Numbered from the stretch's first letter, positions 16,111-25,451 are shown. The stretch is 64,000 nucleotides of DNA from Paramixta manurensis (GCF_013285385.1 NZ_CP054212.1:3286001-3350000); one strand, 5' to 3'. The notes: generated from the sequence alone by a model not told the origin. Translations and numbers: made by a program.

Positions 16111-16182
16111 GTGAAATACGCGTTGATGGGAATTTCATTCTTCCTGTTGATCTGGGTCGGCACCTTTGTATTGATGCTGTAA
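16111..16182 (+). CDS. ypdK: YpdK, 23-residue membrane protein
   Basis: The product reads MKYALMGISFFLLIWVGTFV plus three residues, with a GTG start and AGGAG 7 bases upstream. It is one membrane-spanning helix. Length, sequence pattern (MKY..MGISF...W.GTF.LM) and position, convergent with alaC, match the small membrane protein YpdK of E. coli. Its function is unknown. At 23 codons it is easily missed. A stem-loop at 16195-16215 separates it from the alaC 3' end. Confidence 0.85.
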   Translation: MKYALMGISFFLLIWVGTFVLML

Positions 16183-16194
16183 CCCAACCGAGTG

Positions 16195-16215
16195 GGGCGA
16201 CGCTCTGCGTCGCCC
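16195..16215. terminator. Stem-loop between convergent ypdK and alaC
   Basis: GGGCGACG-CTCTG-CGTCGCCC, an 8-bp stem. There is no clear U-run on either side, so it may act by stabilising 3' ends or with Rho. Confidence 0.5.
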
Positions 16216-16223
16216 GTCATGCG

Positions 16224-17459
16224 TTAGCCTTGCTCCACCACCGTTTTTATTGCCCCCGGTAGAATGCCGTCAGCCCGAAACATCGCTTTAATTCCGCGCA
16301 CCGCCTGACGAATACGATCGCTATTTTCGATCAACGCAAAGCGTACGTGCGTATCGCCGTAATCCCCAAAGCCAATGCCTGGCGAAACGCATACCTTCGC
16401 TTCTTGTAACATGTGCTTGGCGAACTCCAGCGACCCCATCGCCGCATAGTGGTCAGGAATTTTTGCCCAGACATACATCGACGCTTTTGGCGATTCGACC
16501 ATCCACCCCGCTTCATGCAAGCCTTTAACCAAAACATCACGTCGACGTTTATACTGTTCGGCAATATCCCGCACACATTGCTGTGGGCCTTCCAACGCGG
16601 CAATGGCTGCCACCTGCAACGGCGTGAAAGTACCGTAGTCATGGTAACTTTTGATGCGCGCCAACGCAGCGACTAACGCTTTGTTACCGACCATAAAACC
16701 AATGCGCCAGCCTGCCATATTGTAGCTTTTCGATAGGGTAAAAAACTCGACTGCCACATCACGCGCACCGGGAACCTGCATAATCGACGGCGCTTTCCAG
16801 CCATCATATACGATGTCAGCATAGGCCAAATCATGCACCACCAACACGTTGTACTGCTTCGCTAACGCGATAACCCGCTCAAAAAAATCCAACTCAACGC
16901 ACTGCGCGGTGGGGTTTGACGGGAACCCTAAAATCATCATCTTCGGTTTAGGATAACTTTCGCGGATCGCACGCTCCAGTTCGGCGAAGAAATCAACGCC
17001 AGCGACCAATGGTACCGAACGAACCTGCGCGCCAGCGATTACTGCGCCGTAAATATGAATCGGATAACTTGGATTTGGCACCAATACCGTATCACCATGG
17101 TCAAGCGTTGCCAGCATCAAATGCGCCAGCCCCTCTTTCGAGCCGATGGTCACAATCGCTTCAGACTCCGGATCGATATCGACCTGATAGCGCTCCGCAT
17201 ACCAGTGAGAAATTGCCCGGCGCAAGCGGGGAATACCGCGCGATGTCGAATAACCGTGCGTGTCTTCACGCTGTGCGACCTGACACAGTTTTTCGACGAT
17301 ATGTGGCGGCGTTGGGCCATCGGGGTTGCCCATACTGAAATCAATAATGTCCTCGCCACGGCGGCGCGCCGCCATTTTCAGCTCGGCAGTAATATTGAAA
17401 ACATAGGGAGGGAGACGTTCAATACGAGAAAAACGACGCGGTGTGCTGTTGTCAGCCAT
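16224..17459 (-). CDS. alaC: Alanine transaminase AlaC
   Basis: A 411-residue class I PLP aminotransferase converting pyruvate and glutamate to alanine and 2-oxoglutarate. Almost every segment matches E. coli AlaC (412 residues), including ELKMAARRRGEDIIDFSMGN and the PLP-lysine motif FFTLSKSYNMAGWRIGFMVG. It is monocistronic, convergent with ypdK and divergent from the side carrying ypdA, as in E. coli. In the E. coli framework it is one of three main alanine-forming enzymes. Confidence 0.97.
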   Translation of the reverse strand: MADNSTPRRFSRIERLPPYVFNITAELKMAARRRGEDIIDFSMGNPDGPTPPHIVEKLCQVAQREDTHGYSTSRGIPRLRRAISHWYAERYQVDIDPESEAIVTIGSKEGLAHLMLATLDHGDTVLVPNPSYPIHIYGAVIAGAQVRSVPLVAGVDFFAELERAIRESYPKPKMMILGFPSNPTAQCVELDFFERVIALAKQYNVLVVHDLAYADIVYDGWKAPSIMQVPGARDVAVEFFTLSKSYNMAGWRIGFMVGNKALVAALARIKSYHDYGTFTPLQVAAIAALEGPQQCVRDIAEQYKRRRDVLVKGLHEAGWMVESPKASMYVWAKIPDHYAAMGSLEFAKHMLQEAKVCVSPGIGFGDYGDTHVRFALIENSDRIRQAVRGIKAMFRADGILPGAIKTVVEQG

Positions 17460-17579
17460 AGTATCCTCTGATGTACGTAAGCGCCCGGACCGTCCGAGCG
17501 ACGCTGACCTCGTCTGGAGGTCGAACCATCAACATAACGCAACGTTAACAAGCCTGTCACCTGGCAGAATGAAATTTTT

Positions 17580-18107
17580 TTAATGATCCGGATTCAGACG
17601 ACCAAACACCCAATCGTTCACCCACTGCCCACGTAGCAGATAATTATCCCGTAGCGTGCCTTCCAGCATAAAACCGTTTTTCTCCAAAACGCGCCGTGAG
17701 GCGTAATTACCTTCCACCACCGACGCTTTTAATTTGTGAAACTCACACTGCACCAATAAAAAGTCACACAGCACGCCTAGCGCTTCGCTGCCATAGCCCT
17801 GCCCGCAATGCTGATTAAGAAAAGAGTACCCGACTTCCACCTGTCGGTGCGGTAACCACTCGGCATTGGCGCCCATCAGCCCTAGTTTTTCCCCGCTGTC
17901 TTTCAGGCTAACCACCAAGCACAACATGTGATAGCTGGTAATTTGCCAAGGCGCCAGCCGATCGGCAAAACGCTGGCGAATGCCCTCTTCAGATGGGATT
18001 GCCGAGATCCAACTCATGCTCTGCTTATCGGTATGCACTTGCCGAAACAACTGCCAGTCCTCCGGCTGAAGCGTGGTTAATTGCAATCTTTGCGTTATCA
18101 GTTGCAC
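17580..18107 (-). CDS. GNAT-family N-acetyltransferase, RimJ/RimL type
   Basis: A 175-residue acetyltransferase. The N-terminal strand ITQRLQLTTLQPEDWQLFRQ and the C-terminal EKNGFMLEGTLRDNYLLRGQ are typical of the RimJ/RimL group. The acetyl-CoA loop is around NQHCGQGYGSEALGV (residues 113-127). Family members acetylate ribosomal protein N-termini or small amines; the target here is unknown. It is inserted between alaC and ypdA, which are adjacent in E. coli. Confidence 0.85.
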   Translation of the reverse strand: MQLITQRLQLTTLQPEDWQLFRQVHTDKQSMSWISAIPSEEGIRQRFADRLAPWQITSYHMLCLVVSLKDSGEKLGLMGANAEWLPHRQVEVGYSFLNQHCGQGYGSEALGVLCDFLLVQCEFHKLKASVVEGNYASRRVLEKNGFMLEGTLRDNYLLRGQWVNDWVFGRLNPDH

Positions 18108-18408
18108 GTTATCCTCACAAAAGCGGAACTCACATTATCAGTGAGCGTTTCCTCTATTCATCTTTTAAACCACAAAACCAACATTAACGTTACCTTTACG
18201 CTTCCTGGTCTGCCCTTTCATCCCCGTACACCCGATAAATTAGCCACCGGAAGACGTTTTTCCCTTAATAAGGAGAGATAAGTGATAGCCCCTTTTATGT
18301 CCAGGGTTTTCCGTAATTCCGGCCGAACAGCCTGAGGATGTATCGCAACATGGCAGTCACTGGCGACATTACTTATCATAGTCTCTTCAGTCTGAGCCGG
18401 GGGATGCC
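18108..18408. other. Divergent promoter region of the GNAT gene and ypdA
   Basis: A 301-bp region with no confirmed gene. It contains a possible 17-residue leader frame (18282-18335, GTG start, with AAGGAG 7 bases upstream) that stops 73 bp before ypdA. The leader has no biased amino acid content, so an attenuation role is not evident. Confidence 0.35.
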
Positions 18409-20109
18409 GTGCAATCCATCTTCGATATGCTGTTGGCGGTGTTTGACCGCGCGGCGCTAATGCTAATTTGTTTGTTTTTTCTGACGCGTACTCGTCATTT
18501 TCGTCAACTTTTACAAAATGAGGAGCATTCACGCCAGGAGCTCGCGGCGGTAACCGCCATCTTCTCGCTATTTGCACTGTTCAGCACCTGGTCCGGCATT
18601 AATGTTGATGGCTCTCTGCTTAATGTCCGTACCATTGCCATTATGTCCGGCGGTATCTTGTTTGGCCCATGGGTAGGCATCATCACCGGGGTTATTGCCG
18701 GTATCCACCGTTTTCTGATCGATATTCACGGCGTGACCTCAGTTCCCTGCCTGATTACCAGCATCATCGCAGGCGGCGTTTCCGGCTGGATTAACCTGAA
18801 AGTTCCGAAAGAGCAGCGCTGGCGCGTTGGGATCTTAGGCGGCATGTTGTGCGAAGCATTGACCATGCTATTGATTTTGCTTTGGGCAAAGCCCGCAGCA
18901 TTAGGCGTAGCGATTGTTTCGGAAATTGCTATTCCGATGATTTTTGGCGCCACCAGTATCGGGCTGATCGTATTATTGGTGCAAAGCGTTGAAGGTGAAA
19001 AAGAGGCGGTCGCCGCCCGGCAGGCAAAACTGGCGCTGGATATTGCCAATAAAACGCTGCCGCTATTTCGCCAGGTGAATAGCGATTCACTGCGTCAAGT
19101 GTGCGATATTATCCGCAGCGACATTCATGCCGATGCGGTTGCAATTACCAATAAAAGCCAGATCTTGGCCTATGTCGGGTATGGCGAACAAAATTATCAT
19201 GATGGCGATGATGGCCTGAGCCCCACCACCTCCCAGGCAATTAATTATGGCAAAATCATCATCAAAAATAATGATGAGGCCTGGCGAACGCCGGATATTC
19301 ACTCGATGATTGTGATCCCGCTGTGGGAGAAAGGGGAAGTCACCGGCACGCTGAAAATTTATTATCGCCACGCGCATCGCATCACCGGTTCGCTGAAAGA
19401 GATGGCGGTTGGCCTCTCGCAAATTATCTCAACCCAGTTAGAGGTCTCACGCGCCGAGCAACTCCGTGAAATGGCGAATAAAGCGGAACTACGGGCGCTG
19501 CAAAGCAAAATTAACCCCCATTTTCTGTTTAACGCCCTGAACGCCATCTCCTCATTAACCCGGCTAAACCCCGATACCGCCCGGCAGTTAATCATTAATT
19601 TGTCGCGCTACCTACGCTACAACCTGGAACTCAATGACGATGCGTTTATCGATATCAAAAAAGAGCTTTACCAAATAAAGGACTATATCGCCATTGAACA
19701 GGCGCGTTTCGGCGATAAGCTCACCATGATTTATGATATTGACGAAGAGGTCGCCTGTACCATCCCGAGTTTGTTAATCCAGCCGCTGGTAGAAAACGCT
19801 ATCGTGCATGGTATTCAGCCGTGTCGCGGCAAAGGCGTGGTGGTGCTGACGATACAAGATTGCAGTGACCGCGTGCGTATCTCGGTACGCGATACCGGCA
19901 ACGGTATCAGCCAGCAAGTGATGGCGCGCGTAGCGAATAATGAAATGCCGGGCAATAAAATTGGCTTGTTAAATGTTCATCATCGCGTGCAATTACTGTA
20001 TGGCGAGGGCTTGCAAATCAGCCGGCTGAATCCGGGTACCGAAATTGCTTTTTACGTCAGCAAAAACGGCCAGCGGCTGCCGGAGAAAAACCGCCCATTA
20101 ACGGTATGA
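18409..20109 (+). CDS. ypdA: YpdA, pyruvate-sensing LytS-type histidine kinase
   Basis: A 566-residue membrane sensor (E. coli YpdA: 565). The order is five or six N-terminal helices of the 5TM-LYT type (residues 5-190), a GAF-like region (about 215-340), a His_kinase domain with the phospho-acceptor in KINPHFLFNALNAI, and an ATPase domain (LLIQPLVENAIVHGI; VRDTGNGI). GTG 18409 aligns with the E. coli start (MQSIFDMLLAVFDRAALMLI). In E. coli it responds to high extracellular pyruvate and signals to YpdB. It lies 28 bp from ypdB, so the two form an operon. The ypdC gene of E. coli is absent. Confidence 0.96.
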   Translation: MQSIFDMLLAVFDRAALMLICLFFLTRTRHFRQLLQNEEHSRQELAAVTAIFSLFALFSTWSGINVDGSLLNVRTIAIMSGGILFGPWVGIITGVIAGIHRFLIDIHGVTSVPCLITSIIAGGVSGWINLKVPKEQRWRVGILGGMLCEALTMLLILLWAKPAALGVAIVSEIAIPMIFGATSIGLIVLLVQSVEGEKEAVAARQAKLALDIANKTLPLFRQVNSDSLRQVCDIIRSDIHADAVAITNKSQILAYVGYGEQNYHDGDDGLSPTTSQAINYGKIIIKNNDEAWRTPDIHSMIVIPLWEKGEVTGTLKIYYRHAHRITGSLKEMAVGLSQIISTQLEVSRAEQLREMANKAELRALQSKINPHFLFNALNAISSLTRLNPDTARQLIINLSRYLRYNLELNDDAFIDIKKELYQIKDYIAIEQARFGDKLTMIYDIDEEVACTIPSLLIQPLVENAIVHGIQPCRGKGVVVLTIQDCSDRVRISVRDTGNGISQQVMARVANNEMPGNKIGLLNVHHRVQLLYGEGLQISRLNPGTEIAFYVSKNGQRLPEKNRPLTV

Positions 20110-20137
20110 AACCCAATACAAATCCGGAGGTGTTGGC

Positions 20138-20872
20138 GTGAAAGCAATTATTGTAGAAGATGAATTTTTAGCTCAGCAGGAGCTAAGTTGGCTGATTAAT
20201 CAGCATAGCGCCATCACAATTGAAGCCAGTTTCGATGACGGTTTAGATGTGCTGAAATATCTGCAACACCATCAGGTCGACGTCATCTTTCTGGATATTA
20301 ATATTCCTTCACTGGATGGCATGTTGCTGGCGCAAAATATCAGTAAGTTTGCCCATAAGCCGCTGATTGTGTTTATCACCGCGTGGAAAGAACATGCCGT
20401 TGAAGCCTTCGAACTGGAAGCCTTTGATTACATCCTTAAGCCTTATCATGAGGCGCGGATTATCACTATGCTCAACAAACTGGAAGCGGCCTGGCACCAG
20501 CGGCAACAACCGGCGGCCTCGGAACCGGCATTTCGTCCCGCCTCGCAAACCATTAATTTGGTGAAGGATGAGCGCATCATCGTCACCGAGATTAACGATA
20601 TTTATTACGCGGAAGCGCACGAAAAGCTGACCTTCGTGTATACCCGCCGCGAAGAGTATGTGATGTCGATGAATTTGACCGAGTTTTGTCAACGCCTGCC
20701 GGAAACCGGTTTTTTCCGTTGCCACCGTTCGTATTGCGTTAACCTGAGTAAAATTCGCGAGATCGAGCCGTGGTTCAATAACACCTATATTTTAAAACTG
20801 CGGGATTTAGAGTTTCAGGTGCCGGTCAGCCGTAGCCGGGTGAAAGCGTTCCGCCAGTTGATGCGGTTATAG
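20138..20872 (+). CDS. ypdB: YpdB, LytTR response regulator
   Basis: A 244-residue regulator. The receiver domain is at 1-120 (phospho-aspartate in DVIFLDINIPS) and the LytTR DNA-binding domain at 140-240 (FFRCHRSYCVNLSKI). In E. coli it is phosphorylated by YpdA and switches on yhjX, which lies upstream in this window with three matching boxes. An ATTGTAGAAGATGAATTT start region follows the GGAGG ribosome site. Confidence 0.96.
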   Translation: MKAIIVEDEFLAQQELSWLINQHSAITIEASFDDGLDVLKYLQHHQVDVIFLDINIPSLDGMLLAQNISKFAHKPLIVFITAWKEHAVEAFELEAFDYILKPYHEARIITMLNKLEAAWHQRQQPAASEPAFRPASQTINLVKDERIIVTEINDIYYAEAHEKLTFVYTRREEYVMSMNLTEFCQRLPETGFFRCHRSYCVNLSKIREIEPWFNNTYILKLRDLEFQVPVSRSRVKAFRQLMRL

Positions 20873-20876
20873 TTCA

Positions 20877-20903
20877 CCGGGCGGCGCAGCACACGTCGCC
20901 CGG
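20877..20903. terminator. Stem-loop between convergent ypdB and glk
   Basis: CCGGGCGGCG-CAGCACA-CGTCGCCCGG, a 10-bp stem with one G-U pair, directly after the ypdB stop codon. There is no strong U-run. Confidence 0.5.
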
Positions 20904-20916
20904 CGCGTGGCCAGCT

Positions 20917-21882
20917 TTACAATACCCGGCCTAATGTTTGGCGCAGATGGGCGCCTGCGCCCAGTAACCCCGGCTGATCGTGGGTGATCATATAGACCGG
21001 TATCGCCATCACGTACTCTTTAAAACGCCCTTTATCTTCAAACGCGGCCCGGAAGCCAGAGGCTTTAAAGAAGTCGAGAAAACGCGGCACAATACCACCC
21101 GCAATATAGACCCCGCCGAAAGTGCCCAAATTCAGCGCCAGGTTACCGCCAAAGCGCCCCATAATCACGCAGAACAGCGCCAAAGCACGGCGGCAATCGG
21201 TATCCCCTTCGGATAACGCCCGCTCGGTGACATCTTTTGGCTTCAGCTTTTCTGGTACTCGCTGGTCGGATTTCACAATGGCGCGATAGAGGTTAACCAG
21301 CCCGGCGCCGGATAGCACACGTTCCGCGGAAACATGCCCCAGTTCGTCACGCAAAACGTCAAGGATAATGCCCTCTTCTTCACTGTTCGGCGCGAAATCA
21401 ACGTGACCGCCTTCACCCGGAAGGCTCACCCAACGCTTATCAACGTGAACCAAATGCGCAACGCCCAGACCCGTACCCGCACCGTATACCGCAATTGGCT
21501 TATCTTTTACCGCAGCGCCGCCGCCAAACTGAATTACATCATCAGCGGACAGCATCGGAATCGCCATTGATACGGCGGTAAAATCATTAATAATTTCCAG
21601 ATGTTCAAAACCGAGATTGGTTTTTAATGCCTGGGTAGAAAAGGCCCAGTCATGGTTGGTCATCTCAACCCAGTCGTCCGTGATCGGGCAAGCAATGGCA
21701 ATGCAGCCATCGGTAATAGATTGCTGTTGTTCATCAAGATAGTGACGGATAACCGCTTCCAGACTTTCGTATTCCGCGGTCGAAAAGGTTTTGGCCTGGG
21801 AGAGCGTGCCGGTTTCGATCTCACACAGCGCGAGGCGTGCGTTGGTTCCACCCACATCTCCTACCAAAGCATAGGTTGTCAT
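20917..21882 (-). CDS. glk: Glucokinase
   Basis: A 321-residue cytoplasmic enzyme phosphorylating free glucose with ATP, the same length as E. coli Glk. Motifs include GDVGGTNARLALCEI (phosphate-binding), GAGTGLGVAHL, and PGEGGHVDFAPNSEEEG (glucose-binding). It serves glucose that enters without the PTS. Monocistronic; the 161 bp upstream hold its promoter. Confidence 0.97.
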   Translation of the reverse strand: MTTYALVGDVGGTNARLALCEIETGTLSQAKTFSTAEYESLEAVIRHYLDEQQQSITDGCIAIACPITDDWVEMTNHDWAFSTQALKTNLGFEHLEIINDFTAVSMAIPMLSADDVIQFGGGAAVKDKPIAVYGAGTGLGVAHLVHVDKRWVSLPGEGGHVDFAPNSEEEGIILDVLRDELGHVSAERVLSGAGLVNLYRAIVKSDQRVPEKLKPKDVTERALSEGDTDCRRALALFCVIMGRFGGNLALNLGTFGGVYIAGGIVPRFLDFFKASGFRAAFEDKGRFKEYVMAIPVYMITHDQPGLLGAGAHLRQTLGRVL

Positions 21883-22043
21883 TATTCTGCTGCTCCGATT
21901 ACGTCAATTTAATGAGGAACACTATAAATTTCCCCTGGTAAAACAACAACGCCCACCGAAAATAAAGGTGAGCGTGTAAGCAAAAACATCTCCCTACCAT
22001 AACGCCGCTCAGGCCCGGCGCACAGCGGCATCGTCCGAAATGT

Positions 22044-23699
22044 TCAAGATCCGTTGCGTTGATGGAGGGAGGCCGATACTTTTTGCAACAACGGTGGGAT
22101 ATCTTGCTGCGGTAGCATCACTTCCACCAGCGACATACGTTCGCCCGGCGCGATAAGCGTCATCACCTCAATTAATTGAACGCTCTCTTCCACACGCCAG
22201 CTCTGTACCGGACACTCAACACTCATCGCTTGCGGTAACTGTGTCCAGTTCCAGGCCGCAATATCATTATAGCGCTGCGTGGCGCCATGGATGGCGCGCT
22301 CCACCGTATACCCCTCATTATTCAGCAAGAAGATGAGTGGATGCAGACCATCGCGCATCATCGACCCCAACTCCTGTGCGGTGAGTTGGGCCGAACCATC
22401 GCCAATCAATAAAATAACGCGCCGCGTGGGGTGTGCGGTTTGCGCACCAAACGCAGCAGGTAAAGTGTACCCAATTGAGCCCCACAACGGTTGTACAATT
22501 AGCGTGCTGTTTTCCGCCAGACGTAACGCTGCCGCGCCAAAAGCGGCGGTTCCCTGGTCGGCGAGAAGCAAATCCCCCGGCTGGAGAAAATCCTGCATCG
22601 CCTGCCAAAAAGCATTTTGGTTTAACCCGCTCTGCGCATCCGCCAGTAATGGCGGCGGCGTATCGCAATGTTTCTCCCAGCCAGAGGCATAGCGGCGACA
22701 GAGTTGGCGCAGCGTTTCAATAGCTTGTTGCATCGGTACACGCGCGAAGTGTCGCTCACCGATGCGGCAATCAAACGGTTGAATATCAATACGTTTTGCC
22801 GTTGGGATTTGTTGCGTAAAACCGGCGGTAATCGTATCGGTAAAGCGAACGCCGACGCAGATAATGACATCCGCTTGTTCAATTCCCTGCCGGGTGCTTT
22901 CCGCACTGCCTTCACCGGCATAGGTGCCAACAAATCCTGGCCGTTGTTCATTAACCACACCTTTACCCATCAATAATGAAGCGTGGGGTAGTGGTGTTTC
23001 ATCAAGCCAGCGTGCCAGTACCGCGCTGAGGTCAAAACGATCGACCAAAAAATCCGCTAACAGTGAAACCGATTTCGCCCGCGCCAGCCACTCTTCTGCC
23101 GCATCGCTAAACGCGGCTAGCGCCTGCGCGTCAAACTCTGCCCCTCCCGGTTTTAACGGCGTGGTGGGCGTACGCGCGGGCGCTTCACACACATCGGTTG
23201 GCAGTAATAGATAGCCGGGACGACGTTCATGCAGCACGGTCAGGATAACGCGGTCAATCTCAGCACAGGCATTTTCCACGGTTAGCGCCGCCTGGGCCAC
23301 GGTCACTTCTCGCTGCATACGCAAAAAATGTTCAAAATCGCCATCTCCCAACGAATGATGAACCAGATCGCCGTTCTGCTGCATTTTTAGCGAAGGCGCG
23401 CCAACAATGTGGATCACCGGCAGGTATTCGGCATAGCTACCGGCCACGCCATTAATCGCGCTCAACTCTCCTACGCCAAAGGTGGTTAATAAGGCGGCGG
23501 CAGATTTACAGCGCGCATAGCCATCTGCCGCATAGGCGGCATTGAGTTCGTTAGCACAGCCAACCCATGCCAGTTGTGGATGCGCAATGACGTGATCGAG
23601 AAATTGCAGATTATAGTCACCCGGTACGCCAAACAGATGATCGATACCGATTTCATGCAGTCGATACAGCAAATAATCACCAACGGTGGCCACTTTCAT
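22044..23699 (-). CDS. ipdC: Indolepyruvate decarboxylase
   Basis: A 551-residue thiamine-diphosphate enzyme that converts indole-3-pyruvate to indole-3-acetaldehyde, the key step of the indolepyruvate route to auxin in plant-associated enterobacteria. The catalytic glutamate is in GCANELNAAYAADGYAR, the His pair in LVHHSLGDGDF, and the ThDP motif runs from LLIGDGSAQLT to FLLNNEGY. Length and sequence match Pantoea/Erwinia IpdC. AAGGAG precedes the ATG. It is not part of the E. coli gene order here, so this is an insertion between glk and the ypeC-mntH block. A related phenylpyruvate decarboxylase activity cannot be excluded. Confidence 0.93.
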   Translation of the reverse strand: MKVATVGDYLLYRLHEIGIDHLFGVPGDYNLQFLDHVIAHPQLAWVGCANELNAAYAADGYARCKSAAALLTTFGVGELSAINGVAGSYAEYLPVIHIVGAPSLKMQQNGDLVHHSLGDGDFEHFLRMQREVTVAQAALTVENACAEIDRVILTVLHERRPGYLLLPTDVCEAPARTPTTPLKPGGAEFDAQALAAFSDAAEEWLARAKSVSLLADFLVDRFDLSAVLARWLDETPLPHASLLMGKGVVNEQRPGFVGTYAGEGSAESTRQGIEQADVIICVGVRFTDTITAGFTQQIPTAKRIDIQPFDCRIGERHFARVPMQQAIETLRQLCRRYASGWEKHCDTPPPLLADAQSGLNQNAFWQAMQDFLQPGDLLLADQGTAAFGAAALRLAENSTLIVQPLWGSIGYTLPAAFGAQTAHPTRRVILLIGDGSAQLTAQELGSMMRDGLHPLIFLLNNEGYTVERAIHGATQRYNDIAAWNWTQLPQAMSVECPVQSWRVEESVQLIEVMTLIAPGERMSLVEVMLPQQDIPPLLQKVSASLHQRNGS

Positions 23700-23911
23700 A
23701 GCAGACTCCTTCTGGAAAGGTATTTTCAGTATCGAAGATCCTTCTCAAACGGCGACCTTTTCCCACCCGCGTGCCCCTGTCGCGCTGGCAACAGATCGTT
23801 ACGGTTACAGAATTATCTGCAAGTTGCGATCCGCCACGCGATTTATCCTTGTGTAAACGCATACACTGCTATGCTCATGGGTTTTTAAACCACGAGTGAC
23901 AGGATCAAGAG

Positions 23912-24901
23912 ATGCATTATCGCCCCGCAGCAGAACGTTACCAACAGATGGAATATCGGCGCTCAGGTCGTAGCGGCCTGAAGCTTCCGGCAATTTCACT
24001 GGGTTTATGGCACAACTTTGGCGATACCACGTTGGTGGATAACAGCCGCCAGCTACTACGGCATGCCTTTGACCGTGGTATTACTCATTTCGATCTCGCG
24101 AATAACTATGGCCCGCCGCCCGGTTCCGCCGAAGAGAACTTTGGTCGTATCCTGCGTGAAGATTTCCATGCCTGGCGCGATGAGCTGATTATCTCCACCA
24201 AAGCGGGTTACACCATGTGGGAAGGCCCGTATGGCGATTGGGGCTCGCGCAAATACCTGATCGCCAGCCTTGATCAGAGCCTAAAGCGTATGGGGTTAGA
24301 GTATGTGGATATTTTCTATCATCACCGTCCCGATCCGGAAACACCGCTGGAAGAGACCATGCGTGCGCTTGACCATGTCGTACGCCAGGGGAAAGCGCTG
24401 TATGCCGCGCTGTCTAACTATCCGGCGGAGTTAGCCGAAAAAGCGTTGGCAATCCTGCGTGATCTCGGCACGCCCTGTCTGATTCATCAACCGAAATATT
24501 CGATGTTCGAACGTACGCCGGAAAACGGGTTACTGACAGTACTGGAACGAGAAGGCGTAGGAAGCATTGCTTTTTCACCATTGGCGGGCGGCGTATTGAC
24601 CGATCGTTATTTGCAAGGTATCCCGCAAGATTCACGCGCCGCCAGCGGCAGCCAGTTTCTTAAGGCGAACCAGTTGACCGAAGAAAAAATGGAGAAGGTA
24701 CGTCAACTGAATGCGTTGGCCGAAGCTCGAGGACAGAAACTGTCGCAAATGGCGTTAGCCTGGGTGTTACGCGGAGACCGGGTTACTAGCGTGTTGATCG
24801 GTGCCAGTAAAACCAGCCAAATTGATGATGCGGTGGGAATGTTGAGCCAGCGTCACTTTAGTGATGATGAGTTAACGCGCATTGATGAGATCTTGCGCTA
24901 A
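23912..24901 (+). CDS. Aldo-keto reductase, Gpr/YghZ type
   Basis: A 329-residue NADPH-dependent reductase of the AKR14 type. The catalytic tetrad is visible: D and Y in FDLANNYGPPPG, K in IISTKAGYTMWEG, H in YHHRPDPETP. E. coli Gpr (YghZ) reduces L-glyceraldehyde 3-phosphate and detoxifies methylglyoxal. It is divergent from ipdC over 212 bp, which holds GTGTA-N6-TACAC at 23851-23866. It may reduce aldehydes from the IpdC step, but that is speculation. Confidence 0.9.
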   Translation: MHYRPAAERYQQMEYRRSGRSGLKLPAISLGLWHNFGDTTLVDNSRQLLRHAFDRGITHFDLANNYGPPPGSAEENFGRILREDFHAWRDELIISTKAGYTMWEGPYGDWGSRKYLIASLDQSLKRMGLEYVDIFYHHRPDPETPLEETMRALDHVVRQGKALYAALSNYPAELAEKALAILRDLGTPCLIHQPKYSMFERTPENGLLTVLEREGVGSIAFSPLAGGVLTDRYLQGIPQDSRAASGSQFLKANQLTEEKMEKVRQLNALAEARGQKLSQMALAWVLRGDRVTSVLIGASKTSQIDDAVGMLSQRHFSDDELTRIDEILR

Positions 24902-24909
24902 TCTCTCCT

Positions 24910-24929
24910 CCCGCCCTAACCGGGGCGGG
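24910..24929 (+). terminator. GC-rich stem-loop after the aldo-keto reductase
   Basis: CCCGCCC-TAACCG-GGGCGGG, 8 bp after the stop codon, followed by only two T residues. A weak terminator or 3' stabiliser. Confidence 0.55.
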
Positions 24930-25061
24930 TTGCGCCAGCAAGAATAGTCTCAAATCCCCTGTGATAAAACATTTTCAGAACACAACGCAAAGTCGATGGC
25001 CGCGTTTCGCTTTATGCTGGGGTCACAGTGACGCAGTCCGGTCGCTGAAAAGGAGATAATT

Positions 25062-25415
25062 ATGAAACGTGCCGTACTTTTTGCCGCTTTGCTGGCAACC
25101 TTATCGCCTTTGGCTATTCACACAGCACAGGCCAATAGCGCAACTATCGATCTGGCTCCCGGCGTTACGCTGCATTTAGGCGACCGCGATAACCGAGGTT
25201 ACTATTGGGACGGCGGACACTGGCGTGATCACCGTTGGTGGAACGATCGTTATCAATGGAATGATGGCCGCTGGTGGCGTCACGAAGAGTGGCGTCGACA
25301 TCAGGAGTGGGAACGCCATCGTCAGTGGGAACGCGAACGCGCATGGCACCAACACCAGCGCGAACGGCAATGGCATCATGATAACCATCATCATGACGAT
25401 CATCACCACCATTAA
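25062..25415 (+). CDS. ypeC: YpeC, DUF2502 secreted protein
   Basis: A 117-residue protein with a cleavable signal (MKRAVLFAALLATLSPLAIH, cut near AQA). The mature protein has the DUF2502 core LGDRDNRGYYWDGGHWRDHR and then a very unusual tail of Trp, Arg, Glu and His repeats ending in a run of histidines (HHDDHHHH). E. coli YpeC has a similar but shorter tail. Function unknown; metal binding by the histidine tail is plausible and it neighbours the manganese importer mntH, as in E. coli. Confidence 0.92.
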   Translation: MKRAVLFAALLATLSPLAIHTAQANSATIDLAPGVTLHLGDRDNRGYYWDGGHWRDHRWWNDRYQWNDGRWWRHEEWRRHQEWERHRQWERERAWHQHQRERQWHHDNHHHDDHHHH

Positions 25416-25423
25416 GCAAAACC

Positions 25424-25443
25424 GGGGCGGATTCTTCCGCCCC
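25424..25443. terminator. Stem-loop between convergent ypeC and mntH
   Basis: GGGGCGGA-TTCT-TCCGCCCC, an 8-bp stem, flanked by AAAACC on one side. Shared 3' end for both genes. Confidence 0.65.
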
Positions 25444-25451
25444 AACGCACA

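Noticed and set aside
15963..16262. 99-codon plus-strand frame
   Set aside because: It runs through the palindrome and ypdK in a different frame and has no ribosome site.
23851..23866. GTGTA-N6-TACAC as a TyrR box for ipdC
   Set aside because: TyrR boxes are TGTAAA-N6-TTTACA with wider spacing of the key G and C; this palindrome is too short.
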